Notes: generated from the sequence alone by a model not told the origin. 60,479 bases of DNA from Bradyrhizobium hereditatis (GCF_020329435.1 NZ_JAGKJK010000026.1:1-60479); one strand, 5' to 3'. Positions 33,201 through 41,971 are shown, counted from the stretch's first letter. Translations and numbers: made by a program.

Positions 33201-34290
33201 TGGCCTTTTCATTGGCGCGCTCGAAATTGTCCAGCGCGAACGAGACGTTTTCCGCGATCCGCGCCATCAGGGCGACGATCTCCTCATCCTCCGCCCACAA
33301 TTTTCCAACAAAGAACAACAGCACGCCGACGCTCTCGTCGGCCTTGATCAGGGGAACCGCGACGCAGGCCGTGACGCCGGTTTCGCGCGCGGTCTGATGC
33401 CAGGGCTGCCCTTGGGTCGAACTGAGGATGTCGTTGTTGATTGATGGCTGCTGGGTCCGGAACGCCTTGCCGCAGACGCCCTTGCCATAGGGATTGTCGG
33501 CATCGATCGAGAACGGCGCCCGCATGATCTGTTCGACGATTTCCCCCGTGCCGGCGACCGGCTTCAGCCAGATCGAGTCCGGCTGCGCCATCAGGACCAC
33601 CGTGGCTGCGGACTTGCCGCTATGCACGGCGGCGTCGCAGACGCGCTGGTAGAGTTCCTGTTCGGTCTTGGCGCGAAGGATGGCTTCGTTGGTCGCGCTG
33701 ATGGCGCCGAACATCCGGTTCAGGCGACGCAGGGTGCGCTCGCCGTTCTTGCGCGCGGCCTCGTGGTCGAAATTGTCGAGTGCAAAGGAAATGTTTGCCG
33801 ACACGCGCTCCAGCATCGCGACGAGCTGCCCGTCGATCGAGTGCGCCTCGCGCCGCGAAACCAGGAGCACGCCGACGCTCTGGCCGTTGCAGCGCAGCGG
33901 CAGCGCAGCAGCCGCACCCACCTGATTGGCCCTCGCGCCCGCACGCCACGCCAGCGAGCGCGCATCGTTGAGGAAATCATTGCTGACGCATACGCGCCCA
34001 TCACGAAACGCTTGTCCGGCAACGCCGGAACCTTCGGGCTTACCGGCTAGAACCGAAATGTCGATGCTGCGCAGGCGGGGAACGTCGTCGCCGCAGCCGG
34101 CGACAAAACGAAGGAGATTGGTTTCCGGCTCGAGCAGGAAGACCGCCACGGCCAGGAAGTCGCCGACCGAGAACGCCGCTTCGCAGACCTTCGCGTATAG
34201 CTCTTCCGGTGATTTGGCGTACAGAATCGCTTCGTTGGTCGCATTCAACGCCGCGAGTGTGCGCGCGATGTCGGTATTCACCGTCCCCAC
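30193..34290 (-). CDS. Five-GAF GGDEF-EAL cyclic-di-GMP protein, 1365 aa
   Basis: Five tandem GAF units with a period of about 182 residues. Each opens with a variant of LSATNEAIxRAxSxxEL (at about 18, 200, 382, 565 and 748) and ends NVSFALxNFxRADEKA. The GGDEF domain (about 925-1085) has an intact RLGGDEF at 996 and an RSSD I-site five residues upstream. The EAL domain (about 1100-1345) has EALLRW, NLSPRQF, LEVTES, IDDFGTGYSS, IKIDRSF, EGVE and QGFLFSKP, so both catalytic domains look active. No membrane segment or phosphorylation domain is seen. GAF2 is the most divergent; 3, 4 and 5 are very alike, implying recent duplication. It probably makes and breaks cyclic-di-GMP in response to small ligands. 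Confidence 0.93.
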   Translation of the reverse strand: MGTVNTDIARTLAALNATNEAILYAKSPEELYAKVCEAAFSVGDFLAVAVFLLEPETNLLRFVAGCGDDVPRLRSIDISVLAGKPEGSGVAGQAFRDGRVCVSNDFLNDARSLAWRAGARANQVGAAAALPLRCNGQSVGVLLVSRREAHSIDGQLVAMLERVSANISFALDNFDHEAARKNGERTLRRLNRMFGAISATNEAILRAKTEQELYQRVCDAAVHSGKSAATVVLMAQPDSIWLKPVAGTGEIVEQIMRAPFSIDADNPYGKGVCGKAFRTQQPSINNDILSSTQGQPWHQTARETGVTACVAVPLIKADESVGVLLFFVGKLWAEDEEIVALMARIAENVSFALDNFERANEKAKADLQKERLARMLAALSATNEAIVRATSRTELFELVCEAAAKGGRFNSTSILLAGPDSDDMDMAAVAGPTAYNMRRVKVSTNADRPEGRGLCGNAFRSRRACIGNDLRADPRGSAFHQFIHSDGAMSGAAFPLLVSGQAVGVMFFISSEKNTFTPEFAELLQRLTDNVSFAIENFDRADEKARTESQKERLTRMFAALSRTNEAIMRAKSRIELFDLVCEAAADGGRFTSTTIALKDPASDLLRIVAASGPAAETTRHVRLSTDENRPEGRGLSGSAFRTRRPCITNDYVTDHRVAAFQAVVGSYGAQSGAAFPLLVRDEPVGVMIYMSLDKDTFTPEFVELLQRLADNVSFALENFDRADDKARTEVQKERLTRMLAALSATNEAIIRASSRPELFELVCEAAAKGGRFTLTSIALIKPDSAYLEVVAADGPTADSARQAKISTNEAHPEGRGLCGQAIRSQRACIMNDYLADARAAAFHGTARTNGTNSGASFPLLTHGQVIGVMSFMSREKDTFTPEFAELLQRLVNNVSFALENFDRADEKTKADERIEYLASHDSLTNLPNREMFNGLLRRAIDAGARYQRQFALLFIDLDRFKVINDSLGHDAGDMLLVEIGGRLRRALRSSDVVARLGGDEFVVILEETAERHEVERIAGELLSVLSQPLLLSGHECHTTASIGIAMYPSDGTDIQTLTKNADMAMYLAKEDGKNGFRFFSTEIKTQSIERLKLESALRRALERDQFSLHYQPKIDMESRQITGVEALLRWDHPELGTVSPGQFIPLAEETGLIVPIGRWVLKEACAQNMAWQRRGLRPVTMAVNLSPRQFADAHLLHDVDEALLASGMSPVLLQLEVTESMVMRNVSRAIKILDAIQSRGIRLAIDDFGTGYSSMSLMKQFPIDTIKIDRSFIRDLPVDSEDQAIAQAIISMGKALGMTIIAEGVETVEQETFLRDHACDEMQGFLFSKPLPAKQMADLLRAEPHLASPPLQPEAGSGLKGAVV

Positions 34291-34661
34291 TCCCTGCCGG
34301 CAGCGCCGGGCTGCCCCTCGCGGATTTTATGCGTGTAGAGGGCCTAAATGCTCGTTATTGGCGATCCGAGTTTGCGAGTCAGAGTAAATGTCGGACCAAC
34401 GTCAAACGACGCTGATCGGGAGAACTACGGTACTTTTACGATTTGTCAGCCATACCGCCGGCTCCCTGTGGCCCAGAGGCGGGTTCACCGGAGACAGCTT
34501 TCGGGATTCAGCAGGACGAAATTCCGGACGCGCTAGAGCCGTACTGGCGGCATGGCTAACAAGATATTTCCACGCTTGCCCTGCCGCCGCTGCTTTGAGA
34601 GCATGCCGCCAGCAAGCAAGACCCGCCATCCGCGCGGGCGTTCCAGGGCAAGGAAATTCCC
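34291..34661. other. Gene-free interval between the GAF protein and Ldh_2
   Basis: 371 bp of divergent upstream region. I see no small gene with a credible start. The stretch 34350-34440 is AT-richer than its surroundings and is a likely promoter region for both sides. AAGGAAATTCCC precedes the Ldh_2 start at 34662. Confidence 0.5.
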
Positions 34662-35713
34662 ATGCCGATGGTCCAGGCCGACCGTCTCACGCGTATTGGC
34701 ATCGCCCTGCTCAAAGCCGCCGGTGCGTCGGAGGAAGAGGCCCGCGCCGTCGCAGTCGGCTGTGTCGATGCCAACCTTGCCGGCCACGATTCGCACGGCG
34801 TGATCGCGATCCCGACCTATATCGACCGCATCAAGGCCGGCCATATCGTGCCCGGCGCGAAATGGACGATCGTCCAGGAGTCGCCGACCACGACCGTGAT
34901 CGACGGCCATTGGGGTTTTGGCTTTCACGTCAACGCCAAGGCAATGGCGCTGACGATCGAAAAGGCGAAGACCGCCAATGTCGCCGCCTGCACCGTATTC
35001 CGGCAGAGCCATGTCGGGCGGCTCGCAGCCTATCCGCTGATGGCGATGCGCGCGGGCATGATCGGGATTGCCGCCGCCGATTCCGGCCGCTCGCCGAAGC
35101 ACGTCGCGCCGTTCGGCGGCCGCGAGGCAAGGCTCGGCACCAACCCGATCTCGATTGCGGTGCCATCGGATCTCGAGGCGCCGTTCTACCTGGACATGGC
35201 GACCTCCGCCGTCGCGGCCGGCAAGATCGCGCTGTCGGTCGCACGCGGCGAGCAGATTCCACTGGGCTGGATCATCGACGCCGAGGGACGGCACACCACC
35301 GATCCCACGCAATATCGCAAGGGCGGCGCGCTGCTGCCGCTTGGCGGCAGCGAGGGCTACAAGGGAAGCGGGCTCGCCGCGATGGTCGAGGTGCTCTGCG
35401 GCCTGCTCACGGGGCTCGGCTTCGGCGTCGAGCCGACCGGCCGTCACAATGACGGATGCTTTATGGCGGTGTTCAATGTCGCCGCGTTCCGTCCGCTCAA
35501 AAATTTTGAGAAGGAGGTGGGCGAGTTCGCGCGCTATCGAAATCGACCCCGCCGTCGGAAGGCTCACCCGGCGTGTTCTATCCCGGCGAGGTCGAACACA
35601 TGCGCGAGCAGCAGCGCCGGCGCGACGGCATCGAGGTCGAGGACGCGACCTGGGAGAGGCTGAAGGCATTGGCCACCGACTACAAGCTCACCGCCGAGCT
35701 AGATCTGAAATGA
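34662..35713 (+). pseudogene. Ldh_2-family NAD(P)-dependent oxidoreductase, frameshifted near its end
   Basis: A malate/L-lactate dehydrogenase (Ldh_2, YbiC-like) fold: HDSHGVIAIPTYIDRI near residue 42, FRQSHVGRLAAYPL, GTNPISIAVPSD and LGGSEGYKGSGLA are intact. After EFARY (35535) the frame breaks: the next bases read CGAAATCGACC where CTGAAATCGACC is expected, i.e. one base missing at about 35538. The -1 frame then encodes the normal C-terminus (TPPSEGSPGVFYPGEVEHMR..., TWERLKALATDYKLTAEL) to a TGA at 35713. The uncorrected frame gives an aberrant tail to 35663. Recent mutation or sequencing error. Confidence 0.85.
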
Positions 35714-35738
35714 AACCGGCGCGCACAAGGGGAACGGC

Positions 35739-37106
35739 ATGACACGGCAAATGGTGCTGGTTGGATTCTTGCAAGCGCAGAACTGCACCAATCTGCCGAG
35801 TTCGTGGCGGCATCCGGAATCGCGCGACGATTCGATGTCGGCCGACTACTACCAGGAGATCGCCCGGATTCTCGAGGCCGGCAAGTTCCACATGGCGTTC
35901 TTCGACGATCGCCTCGCGATGCCCGACCGCTACGGCAACGACCACGCCCACACCGTCGAATACGGCATCCGCTGCGTGAAGATGGACCCGCTGATCGTGC
36001 TAACGACGATGGGCATGGTCACCGAGAGGCTCGGGCTGGGGTCGACCTGTTCGACCACCTATTACGAGCCATTCGACGTCGCGCGCCGCTTCGCCACCCT
36101 CGATCTGATGTCGGGCGGGCGCGCCGGCTGGAACGTCGTCACCTCACTCAATGACGGCGAGGCGCAGAACATGGGCAAGGACGCCCATCTCGAACATGAC
36201 TTCCGCTACGACCGCGCCGACGAGTTCATGGAAGTCGTACTCGGCCATTGGGACAGCTGGGAAGACGGCTCGCTGATCATGGACAAGAAGAGCGGACGCT
36301 TCGCCGATCCTTGCAAAGTGAAGCGGCTCGATCACAACGGGCGGTTCTTCAAGTCGCGCGGGCCCTTCACCGTGCCGCGCTCGGCACAGGGCCATCCCGT
36401 GATCATCCAGGCCGGCGCATCCGGCCGCGGCCAACGCTTTGCTGGGCGATGGGGCGAGGTAATCTTCACCGCCGCCCGCAACGTCTCCGCCGCCAAGGAA
36501 GGCTATGCGGCCGTGCGCAACGAGGCGGCGAAGGCCGGGCGCGATCCTGACCAGATGTTCCTCTGCAACCTCACCACGCCCATCTGCGGTGCGACCAAAG
36601 CGGAAGCTGAGGACAAGATGGCGCTGATCAATAAGCTGCCGCTGCAGATCGACGCGCTGTCGCTGCTCGCGGAAGCGCTGAACTACGACTTCGCCTCCAA
36701 ACCGCTCGACGAGCCGCTGACCACGGAAGAGCTCAAGAGCATGCAGGGCATCCTCGGCATACGCGACGGCGTGCTCAAGAATTCGGGCAAGAGCAATCCC
36801 TCAGCGCTCGACTTCGTCAACTTCTCCGGGCGCGGCCAGGTGCAGGATGCGATTGTCGGCGGCCCGAAGGAGATCGCAGACAAGCTGGAAGAGATGTTCG
36901 TCGAGCGCGGCTGCGACGGCTTTGTCATCGCGGCCACCATCGTGCCGGGCTCCTATGGCGATTTCGTCAAGCATGTCGTGCCCGAATTGCAGCGCCGCGG
37001 GCTTTTTCACCAAGAGTATGCCGGCAAGACCTTGCGCGAGAACCTCGGGCTGCCGCGTCCCGCCGCGGGCGCCTGGAAAACCCGGCCGCAGGCCGCCGCC
37101 GAGTAA
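35739..37106 (+). CDS. LLM-class flavin-dependent monooxygenase (NtaA/SnaA/DszA type)
   Basis: A 455-residue bacterial luciferase-like TIM-barrel monooxygenase of the DszA/NtaA group. Motifs: HMAFFDDRLAMPDRY near residue 45, LGLGSTCSTTYYEPFDVARR, RAGWNVVTSLNDGEAQNMG and IIQAGASGRGQRFAGRW. These enzymes use FMNH2 supplied by a separate reductase to hydroxylate or cleave C-N or C-S bonds of sulfones, chelators or heterocycles. AAGGGGAA precedes the ATG, 25 bp after the true end of the Ldh_2 gene, so the two are probably cotranscribed. No flavin reductase is adjacent. Confidence 0.92.
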   Translation: MTRQMVLVGFLQAQNCTNLPSSWRHPESRDDSMSADYYQEIARILEAGKFHMAFFDDRLAMPDRYGNDHAHTVEYGIRCVKMDPLIVLTTMGMVTERLGLGSTCSTTYYEPFDVARRFATLDLMSGGRAGWNVVTSLNDGEAQNMGKDAHLEHDFRYDRADEFMEVVLGHWDSWEDGSLIMDKKSGRFADPCKVKRLDHNGRFFKSRGPFTVPRSAQGHPVIIQAGASGRGQRFAGRWGEVIFTAARNVSAAKEGYAAVRNEAAKAGRDPDQMFLCNLTTPICGATKAEAEDKMALINKLPLQIDALSLLAEALNYDFASKPLDEPLTTEELKSMQGILGIRDGVLKNSGKSNPSALDFVNFSGRGQVQDAIVGGPKEIADKLEEMFVERGCDGFVIAATIVPGSYGDFVKHVVPELQRRGLFHQEYAGKTLRENLGLPRPAAGAWKTRPQAAAE

Positions 37107-37248
37107 GAGGAAGAACCATCCGTTGGCCCAAATTTACCGCCGCCGGCAAGTTTGTGGTCTAACGTCCTCAGAAATAAGGACAGGCGCCAGAACCGGCAGC
37201 AGGTAAAAATTGATCCGGACGGGTGTCTTATTCGCACGGAGGATCATT

Positions 37249-38757
37249 ATGGCTCGCAGCTCCACCTTGCTCGGCTCGGCCCTTGCCGGCCTTGCGCTCG
37301 CCGCAACGTCTCCACTGGCGGGCCAACCGGCGATCGACCTCGATCAGCTTACCGCAACGCAAGCCGCCGCCGATCTCTGCGCCGGCAAAATCACTAGCAA
37401 GGCGCTGACCTCGGCGGCGCTGGCGCGCGCCAAGGCGAAGACCGATCTCAACGCCTTCATCACGCTGGACGAGGCAGGCGCGATGAAGGCCGCCGAAGCG
37501 TTCGATGCCAGCCGCAAGAAGGGATCGTGCAAGCCGCTCGGCGGCGTGCCGATCGTGATCAAGGACAATATCGAAGTGGCCGGCCTTCCCTCTACGGCCG
37601 GCACGCCGGCGCTGAAGAATTTTGTGCCGAAGAGGGATGCGCCGGTGGCGGCAAAGCTGCGCGCCGCGGGCGCCATCATCATCGGCAAGACCAACATGCA
37701 CGAGCTTGCCTTCGGCATCTCCGGCTTCAACGCCGGATTCAAGACCGGCGCGGAGCCTGGCGTGCGCAACGCCTATGACGCGACGAAAATTGCCGGAGGT
37801 TCGTCATCGGGCACGGGTACCGCGGTCGGCGCGCGGATCGTCACCGCAGGCCTCGGTACCGACACCGGCGGCTCGGTCAGGGTGCCCTGCGCGGTGAATG
37901 GCTGTGCCGCGCTGCGCCCGACCGTCGGCCGCTATCCGCAAGGGGGCATCGCGCCGATCTCTCACACCCGCGACACCGCAGGCCCAATGGCATCCACGAT
38001 GGCCGACGTGGCCGTGCTCGACCGGATCATTGCCGGCGGCGGGGCGATTGCGCCGGCCGATCTGAAGAAGGTCCGGATCGGCGTCGACAAGGCCATGCTG
38101 GCAAATCTCGACGGCGATACGGAGGCCGCGTTCAAGGCCGCCCTGGACAAGCTGAAAGCGAGCGGCGTCACGATCGTCGATATCGAGATGCCGAAATTGG
38201 CCGAGCTTAATGGTCAGGTCGGATTTCCACTCGCGTTGTATGAAGCCTATGACGACATGATCGGCTATCTCAAGAAGAGCGGCTCCGGCGTCAGCATCGA
38301 GAACCTTGCCAAGGAGATCGCAAGTCCTGACGTGAAGGGCACCTATGACGGGCTCGTCATTCCTCGCAAACTGCCGGGGCCGAATAACACGGTCACCGAC
38401 GCCAAGCCGGCCTATGATGCCGCCATGAAGACCGCCCGGCCGGCGCTGCAGGCGCTCTATCGCGATACTTTCGCCAAGAAAAAACTCGACGCCATCGCCT
38501 TCCCGACCGTTCCGAAGGTCGCCATTGCCTCCAATCCGGACTCGTCGAGCCTTGCCAATTTCCTGCTGTTTATCCAGAACACCGATCCCGGCAGCAATGC
38601 CGGCATTCCCGGCATCCAGCTTCCGATTGCGCTGGGCGCATCGAGCAAGCTGCCGGTCGGTCTCGAACTCGATGGCCCTGCAGGGAGCGATCGCAAGTTG
38701 CTGGCGATCGGCATGGCGATGGAGAAGGTATTCGGGCGGTTGCCGCCGCCGCGCTAA
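37249..38757 (+). CDS. Exported amidase-signature family amidase, 502 aa
   Basis: The amidase-signature Ser-Ser-Lys triad is visible: Lys in PIVIKDNIEVAG, cis-Ser in AGGSSSGTGTAVGA and nucleophile Ser in TDTGGSVRVPCAVNG. The ATG at 37249 follows GGAGGATCATT and starts a signal peptide (RSSTLLGSALAGLALAATSP), so the enzyme acts outside the cytoplasm, which is unusual for this mainly cytosolic family. It could release ammonia or acids from amides for the enzymes upstream. Convergent with the LuxR gene, 6 bp away. Confidence 0.9.
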   Translation: MARSSTLLGSALAGLALAATSPLAGQPAIDLDQLTATQAAADLCAGKITSKALTSAALARAKAKTDLNAFITLDEAGAMKAAEAFDASRKKGSCKPLGGVPIVIKDNIEVAGLPSTAGTPALKNFVPKRDAPVAAKLRAAGAIIIGKTNMHELAFGISGFNAGFKTGAEPGVRNAYDATKIAGGSSSGTGTAVGARIVTAGLGTDTGGSVRVPCAVNGCAALRPTVGRYPQGGIAPISHTRDTAGPMASTMADVAVLDRIIAGGGAIAPADLKKVRIGVDKAMLANLDGDTEAAFKAALDKLKASGVTIVDIEMPKLAELNGQVGFPLALYEAYDDMIGYLKKSGSGVSIENLAKEIASPDVKGTYDGLVIPRKLPGPNNTVTDAKPAYDAAMKTARPALQALYRDTFAKKKLDAIAFPTVPKVAIASNPDSSSLANFLLFIQNTDPGSNAGIPGIQLPIALGASSKLPVGLELDGPAGSDRKLLAIGMAMEKVFGRLPPPR

Positions 38758-38763
38758 CCGCAG

Positions 38764-39498
38764 CTAATGCCGTGCGAACAGGCTGGCGACCCCGCTGCGG
38801 CGGCGGACGCCGAGCTTGGCAAAGATACGCTCGATATGGGTGCGGACGGTCGAGACTTCGACCTGCAGCCGGTGCGCGATCTCCTTGTCGCTGAGATCGT
38901 CCGATATCATCCGCGCGATCTCGAACTCGCGTACCGAGAGTTTCAGGATCGGCGAGCCATCCGCCGCGATGGCTGCCGCTCCGCCGGCCGCGCGGACCAG
39001 CGCACCGGTGAAGGCCGGCTCGATCAGCCGCAACAGCTCCAGCGTATGGCCGTCGAAATTCTCCCGCCGCCGGCCGCGCCAGATCCTGACGTCGCCGATA
39101 TTGCGGCTGCCGACGAAGCTGTAGGCATTGACGCCCCAATGCAGTCCGTCGCGGGCGAGAAAGTCGTTGAAGAACTCCGTCCGCATCAGCTCGCGCTGCG
39201 GCATCACCTGCGTGACCAGCGTCGCCTCACGCCGCGCCTGAAGCTTTAGGGTGATCGGATCGTGCTGCTGATAATAGCGGTCATAGGCCGCGATATTGGC
39301 CGGGTCCATATTCAGGAATACGGCATTCTCGAAGCGGCCGGTCGCATCCTGCCAGACGAAGGAGGCGTAGTGATCGGCTTGCAGGAGTTCGAGCAAATGA
39401 TGGCCGACCGCCGCACGCACGTCGCGCTCGCTGAGATCTTCGGACAACAGCCCGAAGATGCGCGCCAGCACCCGGCTTTCGGAAGCGCTCACATACAT
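38764..39498 (-). CDS. LuxR-family helix-turn-helix regulator, 244 aa
   Basis: The C-terminal GerE-type HTH reads LSVREFEIARMISDDLSDKE then IAHRLQVEVSTVRTHIERIF (about residues 185-235). The N-terminal ~170 residues look like a PAS/GAF-style or autoinducer-binding-like sensor (LLELLQADHYASFVWQDATG, YYQQHDPITLKLQARREATL), but I cannot confirm acyl-homoserine-lactone ligands. It is the last gene of the minus-strand amino-acid block, 64 bp after the transaminase gene, so it may regulate it or be regulated with it. Confidence 0.88.
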   Translation of the reverse strand: MYVSASESRVLARIFGLLSEDLSERDVRAAVGHHLLELLQADHYASFVWQDATGRFENAVFLNMDPANIAAYDRYYQQHDPITLKLQARREATLVTQVMPQRELMRTEFFNDFLARDGLHWGVNAYSFVGSRNIGDVRIWRGRRRENFDGHTLELLRLIEPAFTGALVRAAGGAAAIAADGSPILKLSVREFEIARMISDDLSDKEIAHRLQVEVSTVRTHIERIFAKLGVRRRSGVASLFARH

Positions 39499-39562
39499 GG
39501 CGCGATCCTAGCCGGGAACGGCGATCAGGGGAACCAGGGTCGCCGCCGCGGCCGCTCCGCTG

Positions 39563-40420
39563 TTACACCGCCGTCGCCTTGGCGAAATCGATGTAGATCT
39601 CGCGCAGGCGGTTGGTCATCGGGCCGGGTTTGCCGTCGGCGACCTGCTTGCCGTCGATCGACACCACCGCCTGCACAAACACGCTGGCGCTGGTGACGAA
39701 GGCTTCCTTGGCGGCTAGCGCCTCCTCGATTGAAAACGCCCGCTCCTCGACGCGGAGTTGGCGCTCTTCGGCCAGCGCGACTACCGCCTTGCGGGTGCAG
39801 CCGGGCAGGATCTCGCTGCCGTTCTGTCGCGTCACGATCACATCGTCCTGCGTGAGAATGAAGCACGAGGACGAGCCGCCCTCGGTGACCTTGCCGTCCT
39901 CGATCATCCAGGCCTCGCCGGCGCCCGCTTCCGCCGCTGCCTGTTTGGCCAGCACCTGCGCTAGCAGCGCCACGCTCTTGATGTCGCGCCGCGCCCAGCG
40001 CAGGTCGGGCACCGTGATCACCTTGATGCCGGTCTTGGCCGAAGGCGCGTTGATGATGTCCTTTGAGGTCGTGAACATGATCAGCGTCGGCTTGACGCCC
40101 TTGGGAAAGGCGAAGTCGCGCCCGGTATCGGCGCCGCGCGTCACTTCCAGATAGACCATGCCGTTCTCGAGATTGTTGCGCGCGACCAGTTCCTTCTGGA
40201 TCTCCTGGATGCGTTCGATCGTCTCCGGCAGCGCCAATTCGATTTCGCCGACCGAGCGCTCCAGCCGTGCCAGATGCGAGGCGTTGTCGATCAGCTTGCC
40301 ATCGAGTACGGCGGCGACTTCATAGATGCCGTCGGCGAACAGGAAGCCGCGATCGAGGATCGAGACCTTCGCCTCTGAAAGGGGCACAAACGAGCCGTTG
40401 ACGTAGGCGATCTGTTCCAA
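39563..40420 (-). CDS. dat: D-amino-acid transaminase (class IV PLP)
   Basis: A 285-residue class IV aminotransferase. FADGIYEVAAVLDGKL at about 28-43 and the PLP lysine in RRDIKSVALL (Lys148) match the D-alanine aminotransferase pattern, as does KVTEGGSSSCFIL. These enzymes exchange amino groups between D-amino acids and 2-oxoacids, commonly D-Ala or D-Glu. It starts at TTG 40420, with AGGAGA seven bases upstream. Neighbours are a glutamate/aspartate-type transporter and a D-amino-acid dehydrogenase, which supports the D-specific reading over a branched-chain transaminase. Confidence 0.9.
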   Translation of the reverse strand: MEQIAYVNGSFVPLSEAKVSILDRGFLFADGIYEVAAVLDGKLIDNASHLARLERSVGEIELALPETIERIQEIQKELVARNNLENGMVYLEVTRGADTGRDFAFPKGVKPTLIMFTTSKDIINAPSAKTGIKVITVPDLRWARRDIKSVALLAQVLAKQAAAEAGAGEAWMIEDGKVTEGGSSSCFILTQDDVIVTRQNGSEILPGCTRKAVVALAEERQLRVEERAFSIEEALAAKEAFVTSASVFVQAVVSIDGKQVADGKPGPMTNRLREIYIDFAKATAV

Positions 40421-40470
40421 AGTAGAGTCTCCTGGGTAGCGAAGCCGCTGCAGCGGACGTTATAGATAAT

Positions 40471-40520
40471 CGTCATTGCGAGGAGTGAAGCGACGTTGCT
40501 TCGCTTCGCTCGCAATGACG
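40471..40520. repeat. REP-type palindrome between gltL and dat
   Basis: CGTCATTGCGAG (40471-40482) and CTCGCAATGACG (40509-40520) are perfect 12-bp inverted arms. Nested inside is GAAGCGACGTTGCTTCGCTTC. This is the frequent rhizobial REP sequence. It lies within a presumed operon and may affect mRNA stability. Confidence 0.88.
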
Positions 40521-40538
40521 CGGATAGGTCGACGCACC

Positions 40539-41270
40539 TCAATGCGACAGAATCTTCGACAAAAATTTCTGCGCGCGTTCGCTGCGCGGGCTGCCGAAGA
40601 AGTCGGTCTTCTGCGCGTCCTCGACGATCTCGCCCTTATCCATGAAGATCACGCGATGCGCGACTTTGCTGGCAAAGCCCATTTCGTGGGTGACCACCAT
40701 CATGGTCATGCCTTCATGGGCAAGATCGACCATGACGTCGAGCACTTCGCTGATCATCTCCGGATCGAGCGCCGAGGTCGGCTCATCGAACAGCATCGCA
40801 ATCGGGTCCATCGCGAGCGCCCGCGCGATAGCGACGCGCTGCTGCTGCCCGCCGGACAGTTCAGCCGGATACTTATTCGCATGCACCGTCAAGCCGACGC
40901 GCTCGAGCAGCTTGTTACCTTTGGCGACGGCCTCCTCATGCGAGCGGCCCAATACTTTCTCCTGGGCCAGGCAGAGATTGTCGATGATGCGCAGATGCGG
41001 AAACAGCTCGAAATGCTGGAACACCATGCCGACGCGGGCACGCAGCTTCGGCAGATCGGTCTTGGGATCGTTGACCTTGATGCCGTCGAGAATGATCTGG
41101 CCTTCCTGGAACGGCTCCAGCGCGTTGACGCATTTGATCAGCGTCGACTTTCCCGAGCCCGAGGGGCCGCAAACCACGACCACCTCGCCCTTGGCGACAC
41201 TGGTGGTGCAGTCCTTCAGCACCTGGAAGGTCGGCCCGTACCATTTATTGACGTGGCTGATTTCGATCAT
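40539..41270 (-). CDS. gltL: Polar amino-acid ABC transporter ATPase (GltL type)
   Basis: A 243-residue ATPase: Walker A CGPSGSGKSTL, Q-loop VFQHFELFPHL, signature LSGGQQQRVAIARAL, Walker B MLFDEPTSALDPE and H-loop VTHEMGF, all intact. It energises uptake through the two permeases upstream. GGTGAG precedes the start. The gap to the gltK stop is 6 bp, so it is cotranscribed. Confidence 0.95.
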   Translation of the reverse strand: MIEISHVNKWYGPTFQVLKDCTTSVAKGEVVVVCGPSGSGKSTLIKCVNALEPFQEGQIILDGIKVNDPKTDLPKLRARVGMVFQHFELFPHLRIIDNLCLAQEKVLGRSHEEAVAKGNKLLERVGLTVHANKYPAELSGGQQQRVAIARALAMDPIAMLFDEPTSALDPEMISEVLDVMVDLAHEGMTMMVVTHEMGFASKVAHRVIFMDKGEIVEDAQKTDFFGSPRSERAQKFLSKILSH

Positions 41271-41276
41271 GAGGTC

Positions 41277-41969
41277 TCACCGAACGATAGCAATGCGTGC
41301 CTGCAGGCGCCGGACGCCATAGGACGCAACACAGGAAATCACGAAATAGACCGCGGCGGCGAACAGGTACATCTCGACCAGGCGCCCGTCACGCTGCGCC
41401 ACCTTGCTGGCGGCGCCGAGGAAATCCGGGATCGACAGCACGTAGACTAGCGAAGTGTCCTGGAACAGCACGATGGTCTGCGTGAGCAGCACCGGCAGCA
41501 TGTTGCGGAAGGCCTGCGGCAGCACGACGTAGCGCATGCTCTGGCTGTAGGTAAGGCCGAGCGCGCTCGCGGCGGCCGGCTGCCCCTTGGAAATGGACTG
41601 GATGCCGGCGCGCATGATCTCGGAGAAATACGCCGCCTCGAACATGATGAAGGTAACGAGCGAGGAGGTGAACGCGCCGACCCGAATCGGCCGCGACGCG
41701 CCGGTCAGCCACTGCCCGATATAGGGGACCAGGAAATAGAACCAGAAGATGACCAGCACCAGCGGTAGCGAGCGCATGAAGTCGACATAGAGCCCGGCGA
41801 TGCGGCCGAGCAGCTTGTAGCCGGACAGCCGCATCAGCGCGATCAGCGTGCCGAAGATCAGCCCGCCCAGCGCGGACAGGCCAGTCAGCATCAGCGTAAA
41901 ACTCATGCCGTCGAGGAAGAGGTACGGCAGCGAGCGGCGGATGACGTCGAAATCGAGGTTGTCGAACAT
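41277..41969 (-). CDS. gltK: Amino-acid ABC transporter permease (GltK type)
   Basis: A 230-residue HisM/GltK-like permease starting MFDNLDFDVIRRSLPYLFLD, with five membrane segments and the EAA loop region FSEIMRAGIQSISKGQPAAA (about 145). The ATG at 41969 has GGGGAA eight bases before it; an ATG at 41975 overlapping the gltJ stop (ATGA) is possible but too close to that site. It pairs with GltJ to form the channel. Confidence 0.93.
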   Translation of the reverse strand: MFDNLDFDVIRRSLPYLFLDGMSFTLMLTGLSALGGLIFGTLIALMRLSGYKLLGRIAGLYVDFMRSLPLVLVIFWFYFLVPYIGQWLTGASRPIRVGAFTSSLVTFIMFEAAYFSEIMRAGIQSISKGQPAAASALGLTYSQSMRYVVLPQAFRNMLPVLLTQTIVLFQDTSLVYVLSIPDFLGAASKVAQRDGRLVEMYLFAAAVYFVISCVASYGVRRLQARIAIVR

Positions 41970-41971
41970 CG

